A stretch of 64,000 nt of DNA from Ilumatobacteraceae bacterium (GCA_025463305.1 JAOBWK010000039.1:1-64000); one strand, 5' to 3'. Counted from the first letter of the stretch, positions 18,848 through 28,170 are shown. Made by a program: numbers and translations. The notes: generated by a model from the sequence alone, not told the origin.

Positions 18848-19696
18848 TCACGTCGGTGGCTGGCTCTGCGGTCGGGTCTGCGGCGGAGACGTGTCGGGCA
18901 TCGGCGTCGGCGCCGCGGTTCCCGGATCGGGCAGCGCGAGCCCGGGCTCGGTGAGGTCGCCGGCCTCGGCGCGATGCGTGTCGTCGATGGCCTGACGCAG
19001 GCCCTCGAGATCGTTGACGAGATCGTCGACGTCGTTGCCGAGCACCGCGCTGTCGGCACTGCCGACGCTCACCTCGACAGCGCGCGCGACGAGCTCGTCG
19101 AAGCGCGCGTCGAGCAACCGGAGCCGGTCACGGGTGGACGACGACACCTGCTGCATCCGCTGGCCCGAGCTGATCTGCGCCTCCAGCGACTGGATCGTCG
19201 ACGTCACGTCGTCGGAGCTGCTGTGCGGCTGGGCGCGCAGCTGATCCAGCTCGCGCTGGGCCTGGGCCGTGCTCAACTGCGCGATCGCGCTGTCGATGTC
19301 GTTGCCCCGTGAGGCGATCCGCCATGACTCCTCGATGCCGTCGTCGAGGCGCGAGCCGAGCTCCTTGAGGTGATCCTTGATCGGCCCGTCGCGCGTGCCG
19401 TCGACCGTGCGGTCGTAGCGGAGCTTGGCCGACTGCGCGCTCTGGACATAACCGCGCCACGGCTCCTTGAGCACGAACGGATCGATGCGCTCGCCCGAGC
19501 GGGAGTTGCGTGGCATCGCGATCAGCACCTTGACGCCGTAGGCGACGACGCCGATCCCGATGGCCGCGGCGATCGGCAGGCCGACCACGATGCCCACCGC
19601 GGCGACGGCGCCGAGCAGCAGGATGCTGAGCGGCGACCACAGGGCGCGCGCCACCGGCGTGGTGAAGAAGCGGTCGCGGAAGCTGAGTCGGGCCAT
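18848..19696 (-). CDS. Membrane-anchored coiled-coil protein of unknown function
   Basis: I do not recognise a named family. The 282-residue protein has two adjacent hydrophobic segments near residues 19-60 (SPLSILLLGAVAAVGIVVG and IGIGVVAYGVKVLIA). A predominantly helical, charged region follows (about 65-240) with heptad-like stretches such as STAQAQRELDQLRAQ, then a proline-rich tail. That topology resembles XpaC-like partners of toxic-anion-resistance proteins in other bacteria, but this is only a resemblance. It lies 11 bases after the VWA gene and 7 before murJ, so it belongs to the same operon. Confidence 0.75.
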   Translation of the reverse strand: MARLSFRDRFFTTPVARALWSPLSILLLGAVAAVGIVVGLPIAAAIGIGVVAYGVKVLIAMPRNSRSGERIDPFVLKEPWRGYVQSAQSAKLRYDRTVDGTRDGPIKDHLKELGSRLDDGIEESWRIASRGNDIDSAIAQLSTAQAQRELDQLRAQPHSSSDDVTSTIQSLEAQISSGQRMQQVSSSTRDRLRLLDARFDELVARAVEVSVGSADSAVLGNDVDDLVNDLEGLRQAIDDTHRAEAGDLTEPGLALPDPGTAAPTPMPDTSPPQTRPQSQPPT

Positions 19697-19707
19697 GGTG
19701 CGAATCG

Positions 19708-21516
19708 TCAGAAGTTCGACACCACGTTGGTGAAGACCTGGTCGATCGTCGCCGGGTTGCTGGCGTCGTAGTAGGCGGCGTTCGTGGCCTCGGCGATGGC
19801 CTTGAGCGTCGCGGTGTCGGCGTCGGCGCCGTAGCTGATCGTGAACACGCGGATCGACTTGGTGTTGACACCCTCTGAGCCCGACGTGAGCGTCTTGATC
19901 ATGTCGTCGTACTGCTGCTGGTCGTCATCGGCGTTGTCGTCGTCGTTCTGGCCGTCGGTGAGGAACACCACGGCGTTGATCTTGGCCGGGTCGAAGGCTG
20001 TGCGCGCGGCTTCGAAAGCGGCCTGCGTGACCGAGTACAGCGGTGTCCCGTTCAACGGCGTCTGGGCCTGCAGCGCGCTCTTCAACTTCGCTCGGTTCTC
20101 GCTCATCGGTGCGGTCGGCACGAGCTCCAGGTAGTTCGCGCCGTCGGTGCCGAGATCGGTGGTGAAGATCCACAGACCAACCTCATCGGTGTCCTTGAAC
20201 TTGCCGAGGGAGTTCACCGCCGCCTGGATCGCGAGATCGAGCTTGGTCTTGCCGTCGGTGCCCACCGCGTCGCCCATGCTGCCGCTGACGTCGAGCACGA
20301 GCAGCACCTTGGCGTCCTTGCGCTGCTTGGCCCAGGCGTTGAGCACACCCACGAGGACCTTGCTGTCGGGCAGGGTGAGCTCCGACTGCGGCTGGCTGGG
20401 ATCGACGCCGTTGGCCAGCGTGATCGGCGCGCCGACCGGCACAGCCGGGTTGCCCGGACGGAAGCCGTACTGCAGCACCTTGGCCTGGTTCTCCGGCTGC
20501 TGCACGAAGTCCTGGTAGAGGAGCGCCGCCGCCTTCTGGTCGGCGCTGACCCAAGGCTCGTCGAGGATGATGAACGGATCGTCGGAGAAGAGCGTCCCCT
20601 CCTTCGGGTAGATCGCGACGAGCGGGTTGCGCGGCTTGCGCGGCACCTCGCCCGGATCGAGGATGCCGTCGGGGTTGCCGGTGTTGTAGTCGATGACCGA
20701 CTTCTCCTCGACCGCGACGGCCGAGGTGTACGTGAGTGCGCTGCCACGCTGATCGGCTCGGTACCAGTTGTTGAGGAACGTCAGCGTGTTGTCGCCGTAG
20801 TGCACGACCGTGTTCTCGACGTTCGTGGCGAACGATTGCACCTCCGGCCGCTGGAGGTCCTCCACGGTCAGGCCACTCGTCTTGCCCGTGGCCGCGTAGT
20901 ACTCGGCGATGGTGAAGTTGAGGCCGCTCGTCGAGATGTTCGGGTTGGTCTTGCCGAGCTTGAACTGGCCCCACTCGGGATGTCCGTAGGCGGCCCAACC
21001 CTGCGGGTTGCCGGCCAGCGCGACGATGTCGGAGAAGCCGAGCTGCTTCTTCGGGTAACCCAGCGCCTCGGCCATCACCTTCGGCATCGCGATGACGAGT
21101 GGGGTGAGCATGAACGACTTGCCGAGCGGCGCGACGACCTTGCCGACGCGCTCGTTGACGATGCCCGCCCAGTCGTTGGCCGACGGCGACCAGATCACCG
21201 GCTGCGCTCCGTTGTCGGCAGCATCGGGCCAACCCTTCACGAGCAGATCGGCCGCGGTGCCACTCGACACCTTCTCGGGGCGGGCGAACACGCACTTGCC
21301 GTCGACCTTCTGCTTCGACTTGTTGAACGTGTTCGACAGATCCGTGAGCACCGCGAGCTTCTCCGGGCTCGTCGCGATGTCCACGGTGATGCAGTTGCCC
21401 GCGTCGCCGGAGAGCCCGGTACCGCTGGTGGACGTCGAGCTGCTGCTGCACGCAGACGCGACGAGCGCGCCCACCACGGCGGCGGTGGCGATGCTGTGAA
21501 GGCGTTTCGGTTTCAC
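19708..21516 (-). CDS. Lipoprotein with solute-binding-like and VWA domains
   Basis: The 602-residue product begins with a lipoprotein-type signal (hydrophobic segment, then LVASAC with Cys23). Next comes a periplasmic solute-binding-like region (about 40-380, starting ITVDIATSPEKLAVL). The C-terminal von Willebrand A domain has the metal-site motif VLDVSGSMGD near residue 405 and VFLTDGQNDDD near 510. Proteins with this fused architecture occur beside tellurite-resistance-like (Ter/TelA) genes in actinobacteria, from memory. The GTG start at 21516 follows GGGAGGGCAA and overlaps the preceding stop (GTGA). The ligand is unknown; outer-face anchoring is inferred from the lipobox. Confidence 0.87.
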   Translation of the reverse strand: MKPKRLHSIATAAVVGALVASACSSSSTSTSGTGLSGDAGNCITVDIATSPEKLAVLTDLSNTFNKSKQKVDGKCVFARPEKVSSGTAADLLVKGWPDAADNGAQPVIWSPSANDWAGIVNERVGKVVAPLGKSFMLTPLVIAMPKVMAEALGYPKKQLGFSDIVALAGNPQGWAAYGHPEWGQFKLGKTNPNISTSGLNFTIAEYYAATGKTSGLTVEDLQRPEVQSFATNVENTVVHYGDNTLTFLNNWYRADQRGSALTYTSAVAVEEKSVIDYNTGNPDGILDPGEVPRKPRNPLVAIYPKEGTLFSDDPFIILDEPWVSADQKAAALLYQDFVQQPENQAKVLQYGFRPGNPAVPVGAPITLANGVDPSQPQSELTLPDSKVLVGVLNAWAKQRKDAKVLLVLDVSGSMGDAVGTDGKTKLDLAIQAAVNSLGKFKDTDEVGLWIFTTDLGTDGANYLELVPTAPMSENRAKLKSALQAQTPLNGTPLYSVTQAAFEAARTAFDPAKINAVVFLTDGQNDDDNADDDQQQYDDMIKTLTSGSEGVNTKSIRVFTISYGADADTATLKAIAEATNAAYYDASNPATIDQVFTNVVSNF

Positions 21517-22487
21517 TTGCCCTCCCAGAGCGCACGAAGTGCTACGAACGTACCCGCATCGAGGGTCTGAGCCGGGGCAGTCGTCGCGGTCCAGTGCGCA
21601 GCGACGAGCAGGGGCGCAATGGCGGCGGGCACCCTCGCGCCTCTGGTCGTGTAGGCGGCGACAACCGCGGTGATCGAGACAGCCGGCGCGACCGGGAGGG
21701 CCGTGACGCGAGTGGACTGCGCGTTCGCAGTCAGCTCGCTCGCCGTGGTGGCTGCGACGTTGACGAGCGTCGGACGCACGATGAGGGTGGCGAGCGACGA
21801 GTCCCGACCGGTCGCCGTACGGTTGTTGGTTCCCGAGTGAAGGTTGCGCAACCAGCTCGTGAACGCACCGTCGTCCCATTGGGTGGTCGACAGCGTGGCA
21901 TTGCCGAAGTAGCCCGCGACGGCGTTGGCGAACGTGAGCAAGCCGATGCCGTCGGCATCCGGGTCTCGAAGACCCGGCAGCAGGTCACCGCCCTCGGTTC
22001 CGCCGATGCTCGCCCACGACCTGCCGGCGTTCGAGCCGATGCACTTCCAGGCGGGCTGCTGCAAACACGCCTGGGCGAAGTCCTTCGCATCAGTGCTCGC
22101 AACAGCCAGCATCGGTGCGTCCGCCGCGACGGCGGTGACGGTCGACGTCAACTCTGGCTGCTGCGTAAAGCTCCGCTGCGCGTCGACCATCCCCGGGAAC
22201 GGATCAACCGTGATCCACGCGTCTGGCACCTGTGCGCCCGACTGCGACAGGGCCGTGAACTCGTCCCCATCGTTCGCATACGCGACGTCGAACTTCTTCG
22301 GATCGAGCTCGTCACAGGCGACCGCAAGCGCGATGCTGCACACCACCGTCGCCTTGCCACCCGATGACGTCGTGCCCGAGCCCGACGTGGAGCTGGAGGA
22401 GTTGTCGTCGAGCGCGCTGCGCAGGACGATCGCACCGACGATGAGCACGACGGCGCCGAGGAACGCCAGCAGCCGCTTCGCCGTCAC
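21513..22487 (-). CDS. Membrane-anchored solute-binding-like protein
   Basis: The 324-residue protein has one N-terminal membrane segment (LLAFLGAVVLIVGAIVL), a Ser/Gly/Thr linker and an extracytoplasmic domain. That domain starts ATVVCSIALAVACDEL and contains DAWITVDPFP, reminiscent of the type II solute-binding fold in the neighbouring lipoprotein. There is no lipobox, so it is probably tethered by the uncleaved helix. Its start GTG overlaps the preceding TGA, and its own stop overlaps the next start, so translation is coupled on both sides. It may be a degenerate partner of the VWA lipoprotein; the ligand is unknown. Confidence 0.72.
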   Translation of the reverse strand: MTAKRLLAFLGAVVLIVGAIVLRSALDDNSSSSTSGSGTTSSGGKATVVCSIALAVACDELDPKKFDVAYANDGDEFTALSQSGAQVPDAWITVDPFPGMVDAQRSFTQQPELTSTVTAVAADAPMLAVASTDAKDFAQACLQQPAWKCIGSNAGRSWASIGGTEGGDLLPGLRDPDADGIGLLTFANAVAGYFGNATLSTTQWDDGAFTSWLRNLHSGTNNRTATGRDSSLATLIVRPTLVNVAATTASELTANAQSTRVTALPVAPAVSITAVVAAYTTRGARVPAAIAPLLVAAHWTATTAPAQTLDAGTFVALRALWEGK

Positions 22488-23947
22488 AGGGCGGCTCCGA
22501 CGGGCGCGAGGTCGTCGGCGACGAGGGTGGTGAGCTGCTCGTCGGTCGGATCCTCGAGCGCACTCAACCGTTGTGCTTGGCGGCCCACCGCGTCCTCGAA
22601 CACGTTGCGGATGAAGCGGGCGTTGCCGAAGCCGCGGTCGCGTGGCTGGGCGGCGAGCAGCGCGTGCAGCTTGGTGATCGCGTCGTCGGTGGGCGAGTAG
22701 TGGTTGGTCTCGCCGAGCGACTCGAAGATCGACACCAGCTCGTCGTCGGTGTAGTCCGCGAAGTTGATCGTGCGCGTGAAGCGGCTCTTCAGCCCGGGGT
22801 TGGTGTCGATGAACGCCTGCATCTCGGCGGGGTAGCCGGCCGCGACGATGCCGATGTCGTCGCGGTTGTCCTCCATGAACTTGACGAGGGTGTCGATGGC
22901 CTCACGGCCGAAGTCCTCGGCGCCGCCACGGGCGAGGCTGTAGGCCTCGTCGATCAGGAGCATCCCACCGAGCGCGCTCTTCAGCACGGCCGACGTCTTG
23001 GTGGCGGTCTGGCCGACGAAGCCGGCGACGAGGTCGGATCGATCGGTCTCGATCAGCTGACCCTTCGACACGACACCGACCGAGCGGTAGATCTGGCTGA
23101 GCAGCCGAGCCACGGTGGTCTTGCCGGTGCCGGGGTTGCCGGTGAACACGAGGTGGTGGCTGGTCTCCAGTGTTGGCAGGCCGCGCTCCTTGCGCAGCGC
23201 CTGGATCTGGAGGAGGCTCGTCAACCGGGCGACCTCGTCCTTCACCCCGCGCAACCCGGTGAGCGCATCGAGTTCGGCGAGCAGCTCGGCGATCGTCTTC
23301 GCCGGTGGCAGCTTCGGCGCGGGCGTGGCGGCAGCGGCGGTCTCGACCGCCTTCGCCGCAGGCTGCGCGGGCTGGGCCGTCGCTGGTGCCATTGGCGCGG
23401 CCGCAGCCGTGTTCGGTGCGTCCGATGTCGGCTTCGGACCGGCCGACTGCCCGGGGCGGGGCACGCCGTGCGCGTCGAACGCGTCGAGCATCGTGTGCCG
23501 GAACGCCTCGATCAGATCGAGCTCGGCCGGCGAGGTGACGAGGTCGATCGCGATCGTGGCCCGGCACAGCTTCAGGGCGAGGTCGTGATAGTGGTGGCTC
23601 CGCTCGGTTGCGTCGCGTGCGTCGGCGCTGACGAGCAGATCGAACAGCACCGAGGGGCTCCGCACCCAGACCGCCTTGTCGGCCGTGAAGATCCCGGCGG
23701 CGCGAAGTTCGGCCGGCGTGCCGACCACCGTCGGGTCGCTGATCATCCCGATGCCGGTGACGTACGCCCACGATTCGTCGTCGGACAAGCGGCCGTCGGC
23801 GGCCATCGCGGCGGCGACGATGTTCGCGGCCTCGACCACGACGTCGGGTCGATGGGCGTCGTCGCCCTTCCTCGACAGCGCCGAGAGGTCGCCGCAGACC
23901 GTGTCGACGAACCGATCGATGTCGTCTCCGAGGGGCCCGCGATCCAC
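22484..23947 (-). CDS. AAA+ ATPase of the CbbX/SpoVK type with a TerB-like N-terminal region
   Basis: The 487-residue protein has an N-terminal helical region in which VEAANIVAAAMAADGRLSDD (about 38-57) resembles the acidic core of TerB domains. An Ala/Pro-rich linker (about 170-215) follows, then a CbbX-like AAA+ domain with Walker A GNPGTGKTT (270-278), Walker B GGMLLIDEAY (327-336) and AAGYPAEMQAFI. Such ATPases remodel protein complexes. It heads the six-gene minus-strand operon. The GTG at 23947 is chosen because TACGAT lies six bases upstream; a TTG at 23992 is an alternative. The TerB assignment is inference from a short motif. Confidence 0.85.
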   Translation of the reverse strand: MDRGPLGDDIDRFVDTVCGDLSALSRKGDDAHRPDVVVEAANIVAAAMAADGRLSDDESWAYVTGIGMISDPTVVGTPAELRAAGIFTADKAVWVRSPSVLFDLLVSADARDATERSHHYHDLALKLCRATIAIDLVTSPAELDLIEAFRHTMLDAFDAHGVPRPGQSAGPKPTSDAPNTAAAAPMAPATAQPAQPAAKAVETAAAATPAPKLPPAKTIAELLAELDALTGLRGVKDEVARLTSLLQIQALRKERGLPTLETSHHLVFTGNPGTGKTTVARLLSQIYRSVGVVSKGQLIETDRSDLVAGFVGQTATKTSAVLKSALGGMLLIDEAYSLARGGAEDFGREAIDTLVKFMEDNRDDIGIVAAGYPAEMQAFIDTNPGLKSRFTRTINFADYTDDELVSIFESLGETNHYSPTDDAITKLHALLAAQPRDRGFGNARFIRNVFEDAVGRQAQRLSALEDPTDEQLTTLVADDLAPVGAAL

Positions 23948-23953
23948 AGCCGC

Positions 23954-23959
23954 ATCGTA
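23954..23959 (-). promoter_or_regulatory. -10 element of the AAA+/VWA/murJ/pspA operon
   Basis: On the minus strand TACGAT ends six bases before the GTG at 23947, as expected for a leaderless transcript starting at the start codon. No convincing -35 is visible. It faces the moxR promoter about 75 bases away. Confidence 0.35.
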
Positions 23960-24010
23960 GAGCGCAGCGGGTCGGACGTGCCGTATGACCAATTCATGCC
24001 GGTAACTCAA

Positions 24011-24041
24011 TTGATCGCCGCAGGTGAACGGCCAGTAAGGT
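24011..24041 (+). promoter_or_regulatory. Candidate moxR promoter
   Basis: TTGATC (24011-24016) and TAAGGT (24036-24041) are 19 bases apart. The -10 ends nine bases before the moxR ATG, and the gap holds no ribosome binding site, again suggesting a leaderless start. Confidence 0.35.
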
Positions 24042-24050
24042 GCCCGACGT

Positions 24051-24923
24051 ATGGCACCCCGTTTCGAGTCAGTCCAGCAAGTCCGCGATGGTCTTCGCGA
24101 CGTCAACTACCTCGCCGACGAAGGCATCGCCGGCGTGGCGTTCCTGGCGGACCGTCTCGGCAAGCCGGTGCTCGTCGAAGGACCGGCCGGTACGGGCAAG
24201 ACCCAGCTCGCCAAGAGCATCGCCGAGATGACGGGCGCCCGCCTGATCCGCCTCCAGTGCTACGAGGGTCTCGACGAGTCCAAGGCCCTGTACGAGTGGA
24301 ACTACAAGAAGCAGCTGCTGCGCATCCAGGCCGACAAGAGCAGCGATTCGTGGAGCGACGTCCACGACGACATCTTCTCCGACGAGTTCCTGCTCACCCG
24401 TCCGTTGCTCGAGGCCATCACGGCCGAGGATCCGGTGGTGCTGCTGATCGACGAAGTGGACCGTGTCGAGGTCGAGACCGAGGCGCTGCTGCTCGAGATC
24501 CTGTCCGAGTACCAGGTGTCGATCCCCGAGCTCGGCACCATCGTCGCCAAGCAGATCCCGCTGGTGTTCCTCACGTCGAACAACACCCGCGAGCTGTCCG
24601 AGGCACTGAAGCGTCGCTGCCTGTTCCTCCACGTCGACTACCCGGACATGGAGCGCGAGAAGCTCATCGTCACCACCCGCGTGCCGGGCGTGTCGGAGAA
24701 CCTCGCCGACCAGATCGCGCGCATCGTGCGCAGCATCCGCCAGCTCGACCTGAAGAAGGCGCCGAGCGTCAGCGAGACCATCGACTGGGCCCGCACCCTC
24801 GTGCTGCTCGGCGTCGAGAACATCGACGCCCAGCAGGCCAAGGAGACGTTGCACATCCTGCTGAAGTACCAGACGGACATCGCCAAGGCGGCCAAAGAGC
24901 TGTCGATCGAAGCAGCGAAGTAA
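24051..24923 (+). CDS. MoxR family AAA+ ATPase
   Basis: MoxR ATPases act as chaperones for metal insertion or complex activation, usually with a VWA partner. The 290-residue protein has Walker A EGPAGTGKTQL near residue 45, Walker B VVLLIDEVDR near 132, and sensor 1 in FLTSNNTRELSEALKRRC. It is followed after 13 bases by a CoxE-type VWA gene, the usual two-gene arrangement. It diverges from the operon headed by another AAA+ gene. Confidence 0.93.
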   Translation: MAPRFESVQQVRDGLRDVNYLADEGIAGVAFLADRLGKPVLVEGPAGTGKTQLAKSIAEMTGARLIRLQCYEGLDESKALYEWNYKKQLLRIQADKSSDSWSDVHDDIFSDEFLLTRPLLEAITAEDPVVLLIDEVDRVEVETEALLLEILSEYQVSIPELGTIVAKQIPLVFLTSNNTRELSEALKRRCLFLHVDYPDMEREKLIVTTRVPGVSENLADQIARIVRSIRQLDLKKAPSVSETIDWARTLVLLGVENIDAQQAKETLHILLKYQTDIAKAAKELSIEAAK

Positions 24924-24936
24924 GGCGGGTCCTGTC

Positions 24937-26370
24937 GTGCTCGACCTGATGGCGGGCTTCGTCACCGAACTGCGCAACGCGGGCATCCCCGTGTCGCTCA
25001 CCGAGAACCTCGACGCGATGGAGGCGGTGCAGCACATCCCCATCGAGGATCGTGAGGCGTTCAAGTACGCACTCGCCGCGACGATGGTGAAGAACAACTC
25101 GCACTGGCGCGCGTTCGAGACCGTGTTCGAGGTCTACTTCAGCCTGCGCGGCCCGGAGTACAAGCTCGTCGAGGGTGACAGCGACATCGACGAGATGTGG
25201 CGCGAGATGCAAGAGCAGATGCAGCAGGACGGCAAGTCCGCCGGCGGTGGCGGCATGGACTCGCTGACGCCCGAAGAGATGATGAACCTGCTGATGCAGG
25301 CGCTCAAGAACGGCGACCAGGGGATGATGCGCGCGCTGGCCAAGCAGGCCGTGCAGCGCTTCGCCGGCATGGAGCCCGGCCGCCCCGTCGGCGGTACGTA
25401 CTACCTGTATCGCACCCTGCGGAACCTCGATCTCGAGGGCATGCAGGAGAAGCTGATGGAGGCGAGCAAGCAGGAGGTCGGCGGTGAGCTGACCCCGCTC
25501 GAGGAGCGCCTCGAGAAGGACGAGTTCGACTCGCGCATCGAGCAGTTCAAGAAGCAGATCGAGGCCGAGATCCGTCGACGCCTCGTCGCCGACCGCGGCG
25601 CCGAGGCGATGGCCAAGACGCTGCGCAAGCCGCTGCCCGAAGACGTCGAGTACATGCACGCCTCGCGCGACGAGATGCAGGCGCTGAAGAAGTCGCTGTA
25701 CCCGCTGACCCGCAAGCTCGCTGCCCGCCTGGCCCGCAAGCGCCGCCACGGTCGCAAGGGCCCGCTCGACTTCCGCAACACCGTGCGCCACTCGCTGTCG
25801 TACGGCGGCGTGCCGGCCGAGCCGAAGTTCAAGTACCCGCGCCCCGCCAAGCCCGAGCTCGTCGTCGTCGCCGACATCAGCGGTTCCGTCGCCGCCTTCG
25901 CGCGGTTCACGCTGATGCTCGTCTACGCGTTGCAGGGCCAGTTCAGCAAGGTCCGTTCGTTCGTGTTCATCGACGGCATCGACGAGGTCACCGAGTACTT
26001 CAAGAACACCGAGGACATCCAGGAAGCGATCCACCGAGTCAACACCGAGGCCGACGTCGTCTGGGTCGACGGCCACAGCGACTACGGCCACGCTTTCGAG
26101 GTGTTCTGGGACAAATGGGGCAAGGAGATCGGCCCGAAGACCACGGTCATGTTCCTCGGCGACGCCCGCAACAACTACCACGCGAGCCAGAGCTGGGTGC
26201 TCAAGAACGTGCGCCAGAAGGCCCGCCACGTCTACTGGCTCAACCCCGAGCCGAAGAGCTACTGGAACACCGGCGACTCCATCGTCGGCGACTACGGCGC
26301 CCACACCGACGGTGTCTTCGAGTGCCGCAACCTGCGCCAGCTCGAAGCGTTCGTCGAAAAGCTCGCGTAG
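24937..26370 (+). CDS. CoxE-like VWA domain protein, partner of the MoxR ATPase
   Basis: The 477-residue cytoplasmic protein has no signal peptide. An N-terminal helical region and an acidic/charged middle (about 60-260, GLU/LYS/ARG-rich) precede a C-terminal VWA domain. The metal-site motif is VVVADISGSVAAF near residue 310, with DGHSDYGHAF further on. CoxE and related proteins work with MoxR-type ATPases in cofactor or metal insertion (named family; substrate here unknown). The GTG start follows AAGGCGGG. No carbon-monoxide dehydrogenase or chelatase target gene is nearby. Confidence 0.9.
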   Translation: MLDLMAGFVTELRNAGIPVSLTENLDAMEAVQHIPIEDREAFKYALAATMVKNNSHWRAFETVFEVYFSLRGPEYKLVEGDSDIDEMWREMQEQMQQDGKSAGGGGMDSLTPEEMMNLLMQALKNGDQGMMRALAKQAVQRFAGMEPGRPVGGTYYLYRTLRNLDLEGMQEKLMEASKQEVGGELTPLEERLEKDEFDSRIEQFKKQIEAEIRRRLVADRGAEAMAKTLRKPLPEDVEYMHASRDEMQALKKSLYPLTRKLAARLARKRRHGRKGPLDFRNTVRHSLSYGGVPAEPKFKYPRPAKPELVVVADISGSVAAFARFTLMLVYALQGQFSKVRSFVFIDGIDEVTEYFKNTEDIQEAIHRVNTEADVVWVDGHSDYGHAFEVFWDKWGKEIGPKTTVMFLGDARNNYHASQSWVLKNVRQKARHVYWLNPEPKSYWNTGDSIVGDYGAHTDGVFECRNLRQLEAFVEKLA

Positions 26371-26415
26371 CGCCTTCCGGCGGCGCCCGCCACCGAGCCG
26401 CCTCGGACTGCGACC

Positions 26416-26615
26416 CGCGGAAATCGACGTCCACGGACGTGGATTTCGCGTCAGCGGCGGGCAAGGCTCGCCGCCACCTTCGCGATCGCGATCGGCAGTC
26501 CGGTCGTCACGTGGAGGTCCGTGATTCGCCCAGAGCCCGCGAGAACGACGTCTGCGGACGTGGATATCGCGCATCGAGTCGCGAGATCTACGTCCACGGC
26601 CGCAGATCCACGCAG
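26416..26615. repeat. Three diverged palindromic repeats
   Basis: Copies lie at 26416-26450, 26538-26571 and 26580-26615, in the 288-base gap after the VWA gene. Each starts CGCG and centres on ACGTC(C/T)-NC-GG; copies 1 and 2 then read ACGTGGAT and end CGCG. Copy 1 has nearly complementary arms of about 16 bases with one mismatch and one bulge. Copy 3 keeps the left arm but its right arm is diverged. They look like REP-type elements. The gap contains no other gene-like feature. Confidence 0.65.
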
Positions 26616-26658
26616 AACGATCAGCAGGCGGCCCCCAGGTGGCTCGCCGGCTGCGGGG

Positions 26659-28170
26659 TCAGCCGCGCTGGTAGTTGGGGGCTTCTTTGGTGATGGTGAC
26701 GTCGTGGGGGTGGGATTCCTCCCGGCCGGCGGTGGTGACCTTCATGAACCTCGCGCCGTCGCGCAGGGCCTGCAGGGTGCCGGCGCCGGCGTAGCCCATG
26801 CCGCTGCGCAGGCCGCCGATGAGCTGGTAGGTGACGTCGCCGAGGCTGCCGGCGAAGGGCACCCGGCCCTCGATGCCCTCGGGCACGAGCTTGCGGGTGC
26901 CGCTCGGGCCCTGGCCGCTGGCGTAGCGGTCGGCGCCGTGGCCCTGCATCGCACCGAGCGAGCCCATCCCGCGGTAGCTCTTGTACCGGCGACCCTCGAA
27001 CAGCTCGAGCTCGCCGGGCGCTTCCTCGGTGCCGGCGAGCAGCGAGCCGAGCATGATGGTCTCGGCACCGGCGGCGATGGCCTTGACCACGTCGCCGCTG
27101 TAGGTGATGCCGCCGTCGGCGATCACGGGGATGCCGAACTTCCGGGCGTGCAGGCAGGTGAAGTAGATGGCCGAGAGCTGCGGCATTCCGGCGCCCGACA
27201 CGACGCGGGTGGTGCAGATCGAGCCCGCGCCCACGCCGACCTTGATCGCATCGGCTCCGGCGTGGGCCAGGGCCTCGACGCCTTCCTCGGTGACGACGTT
27301 GCCGGCGACGATGGCCACATCGGGCCAGCCGGCGCGCAGGCGCTCGATGGTCTTGATGACGCCGGCCGAGTGGCCGTGGGCAGTGTCGATGACGATGGCA
27401 TCGACGCCCTGCGCAGCGAGCGCCTCGGCGCGGGCCTCGACGTCGGGACCGACACCGACGGCCGCGGCGCAGGCCAGGCGGCCCTTGCTGTCGCGGGTGC
27501 CGTTCGGGAACTCCTGGCGCTTGAGGATGTCCTTCACCGTGATCAGCCCGATCAGCCGGCCGGCGTCGTCGACGAGCGGCAGCTTCTCGATGCGGTGCTT
27601 CTGCAGCGTGGCGCGGGCACCGTCGAGCGTGGTGCCGACGGGTGCGGTGATGAGGCCCTCACCGGTCATGAAGTCGGTGACCGGGCGGTCGAAGTCGCTG
27701 CCCTCGCAGAACCGGATGTCGCGGTTGGTGAGGATGCCGACGAGGCGGCCGTCGGGCGCCGTGATCGGCACGCCGCTGAACTTGAACCGGTTCATCAGCG
27801 CCTCGGCCTCGTGCAGCGTGGCGGTGGGCGGCAACGTGACGGGATCGGTGATCATCCCGCTCTGGCTGCGCTTGACCTTCTGGACCTCGGCGGCCTGGTC
27901 CTCGATCGAGAGGTTGCGGTGGATCACGCCGATGCCGCCCTCGCGCGCCATCGCGACGGCCATCGGCGCCTCGGTGACCTTGTCCATCGCCGCGGACACC
28001 AGCGGGATGGCGAGCTTGATGTCGCGGGCGAACACCGAGGAGGTGTCCACGCTGTCGGGCAGGACCTCGCTGTAGCCCGGGACGATGACGACGTCGTCGA
28101 ACGTCAGGGCCTCGAACCGGTCGAAGAACGAGTCACGGTCGGAGCGGGAAGTTGAAGGGACGGGCATCAT
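26659..28170 (-). CDS. guaB: Inosine-5'-monophosphate dehydrogenase
   Basis: GuaB oxidises IMP to XMP with NAD, the committed step of GMP synthesis. The 503-residue protein has the N-terminal barrel part [15 protein letters not shown], then two CBS domains (about 105-220). The catalytic loop is [15 protein letters not shown] with the active cysteine, and the flap segment starts [10 protein letters not shown]. Two ATG codons in tandem (28170 and 28167) follow AAGGAGGCCA, one of the strongest ribosome binding sites in the window, so this gene has a leader, unlike many neighbours. Confidence 0.97.
   Translation of the reverse strand: MMPVPSTSRSDRDSFFDRFEALTFDDVVIVPGYSEVLPDSVDTSSVFARDIKLAIPLVSAAMDKVTEAPMAVAMAREGGIGVIHRNLSIEDQAAEVQKVKRSQSGMITDPVTLPPTATLHEAEALMNRFKFSGVPITAPDGRLVGILTNRDIRFCEGSDFDRPVTDFMTGEGLITAPVGTTLDGARATLQKHRIEKLPLVDDAGRLIGLITVKDILKRQEFPNGTRDSKGRLACAAAVGVGPDVEARAEALAAQGVDAIVIDTAHGHSAGVIKTIERLRAGWPDVAIVAGNVVTEEGVEALAHAGADAIKVGVGAGSICTTRVVSGAGMPQLSAIYFTCLHARKFGIPVIADGGITYSGDVVKAIAAGAETIMLGSLLAGTEEAPGELELFEGRRYKSYRGMGSLGAMQGHGADRYASGQGPSGTRKLVPEGIEGRVPFAGSLGDVTYQLIGGLRSGMGYAGAGTLQALRDGARFMKVTTAGREESHPHDVTITKEAPNYQRG

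Noticed and set aside
17170..18954. 594-codon plus-strand frame opposite murJ and pspA
   Set aside because: Composition (EHQ/ERR repeats) is that of a mirror reading; murJ on the minus strand has the family motifs.
23992..24106. Longer N-terminus of the AAA+ gene from about 24106
   Set aside because: It would overlap the moxR start and promoter; the GTG at 23947 with TACGAT upstream explains the gene better.
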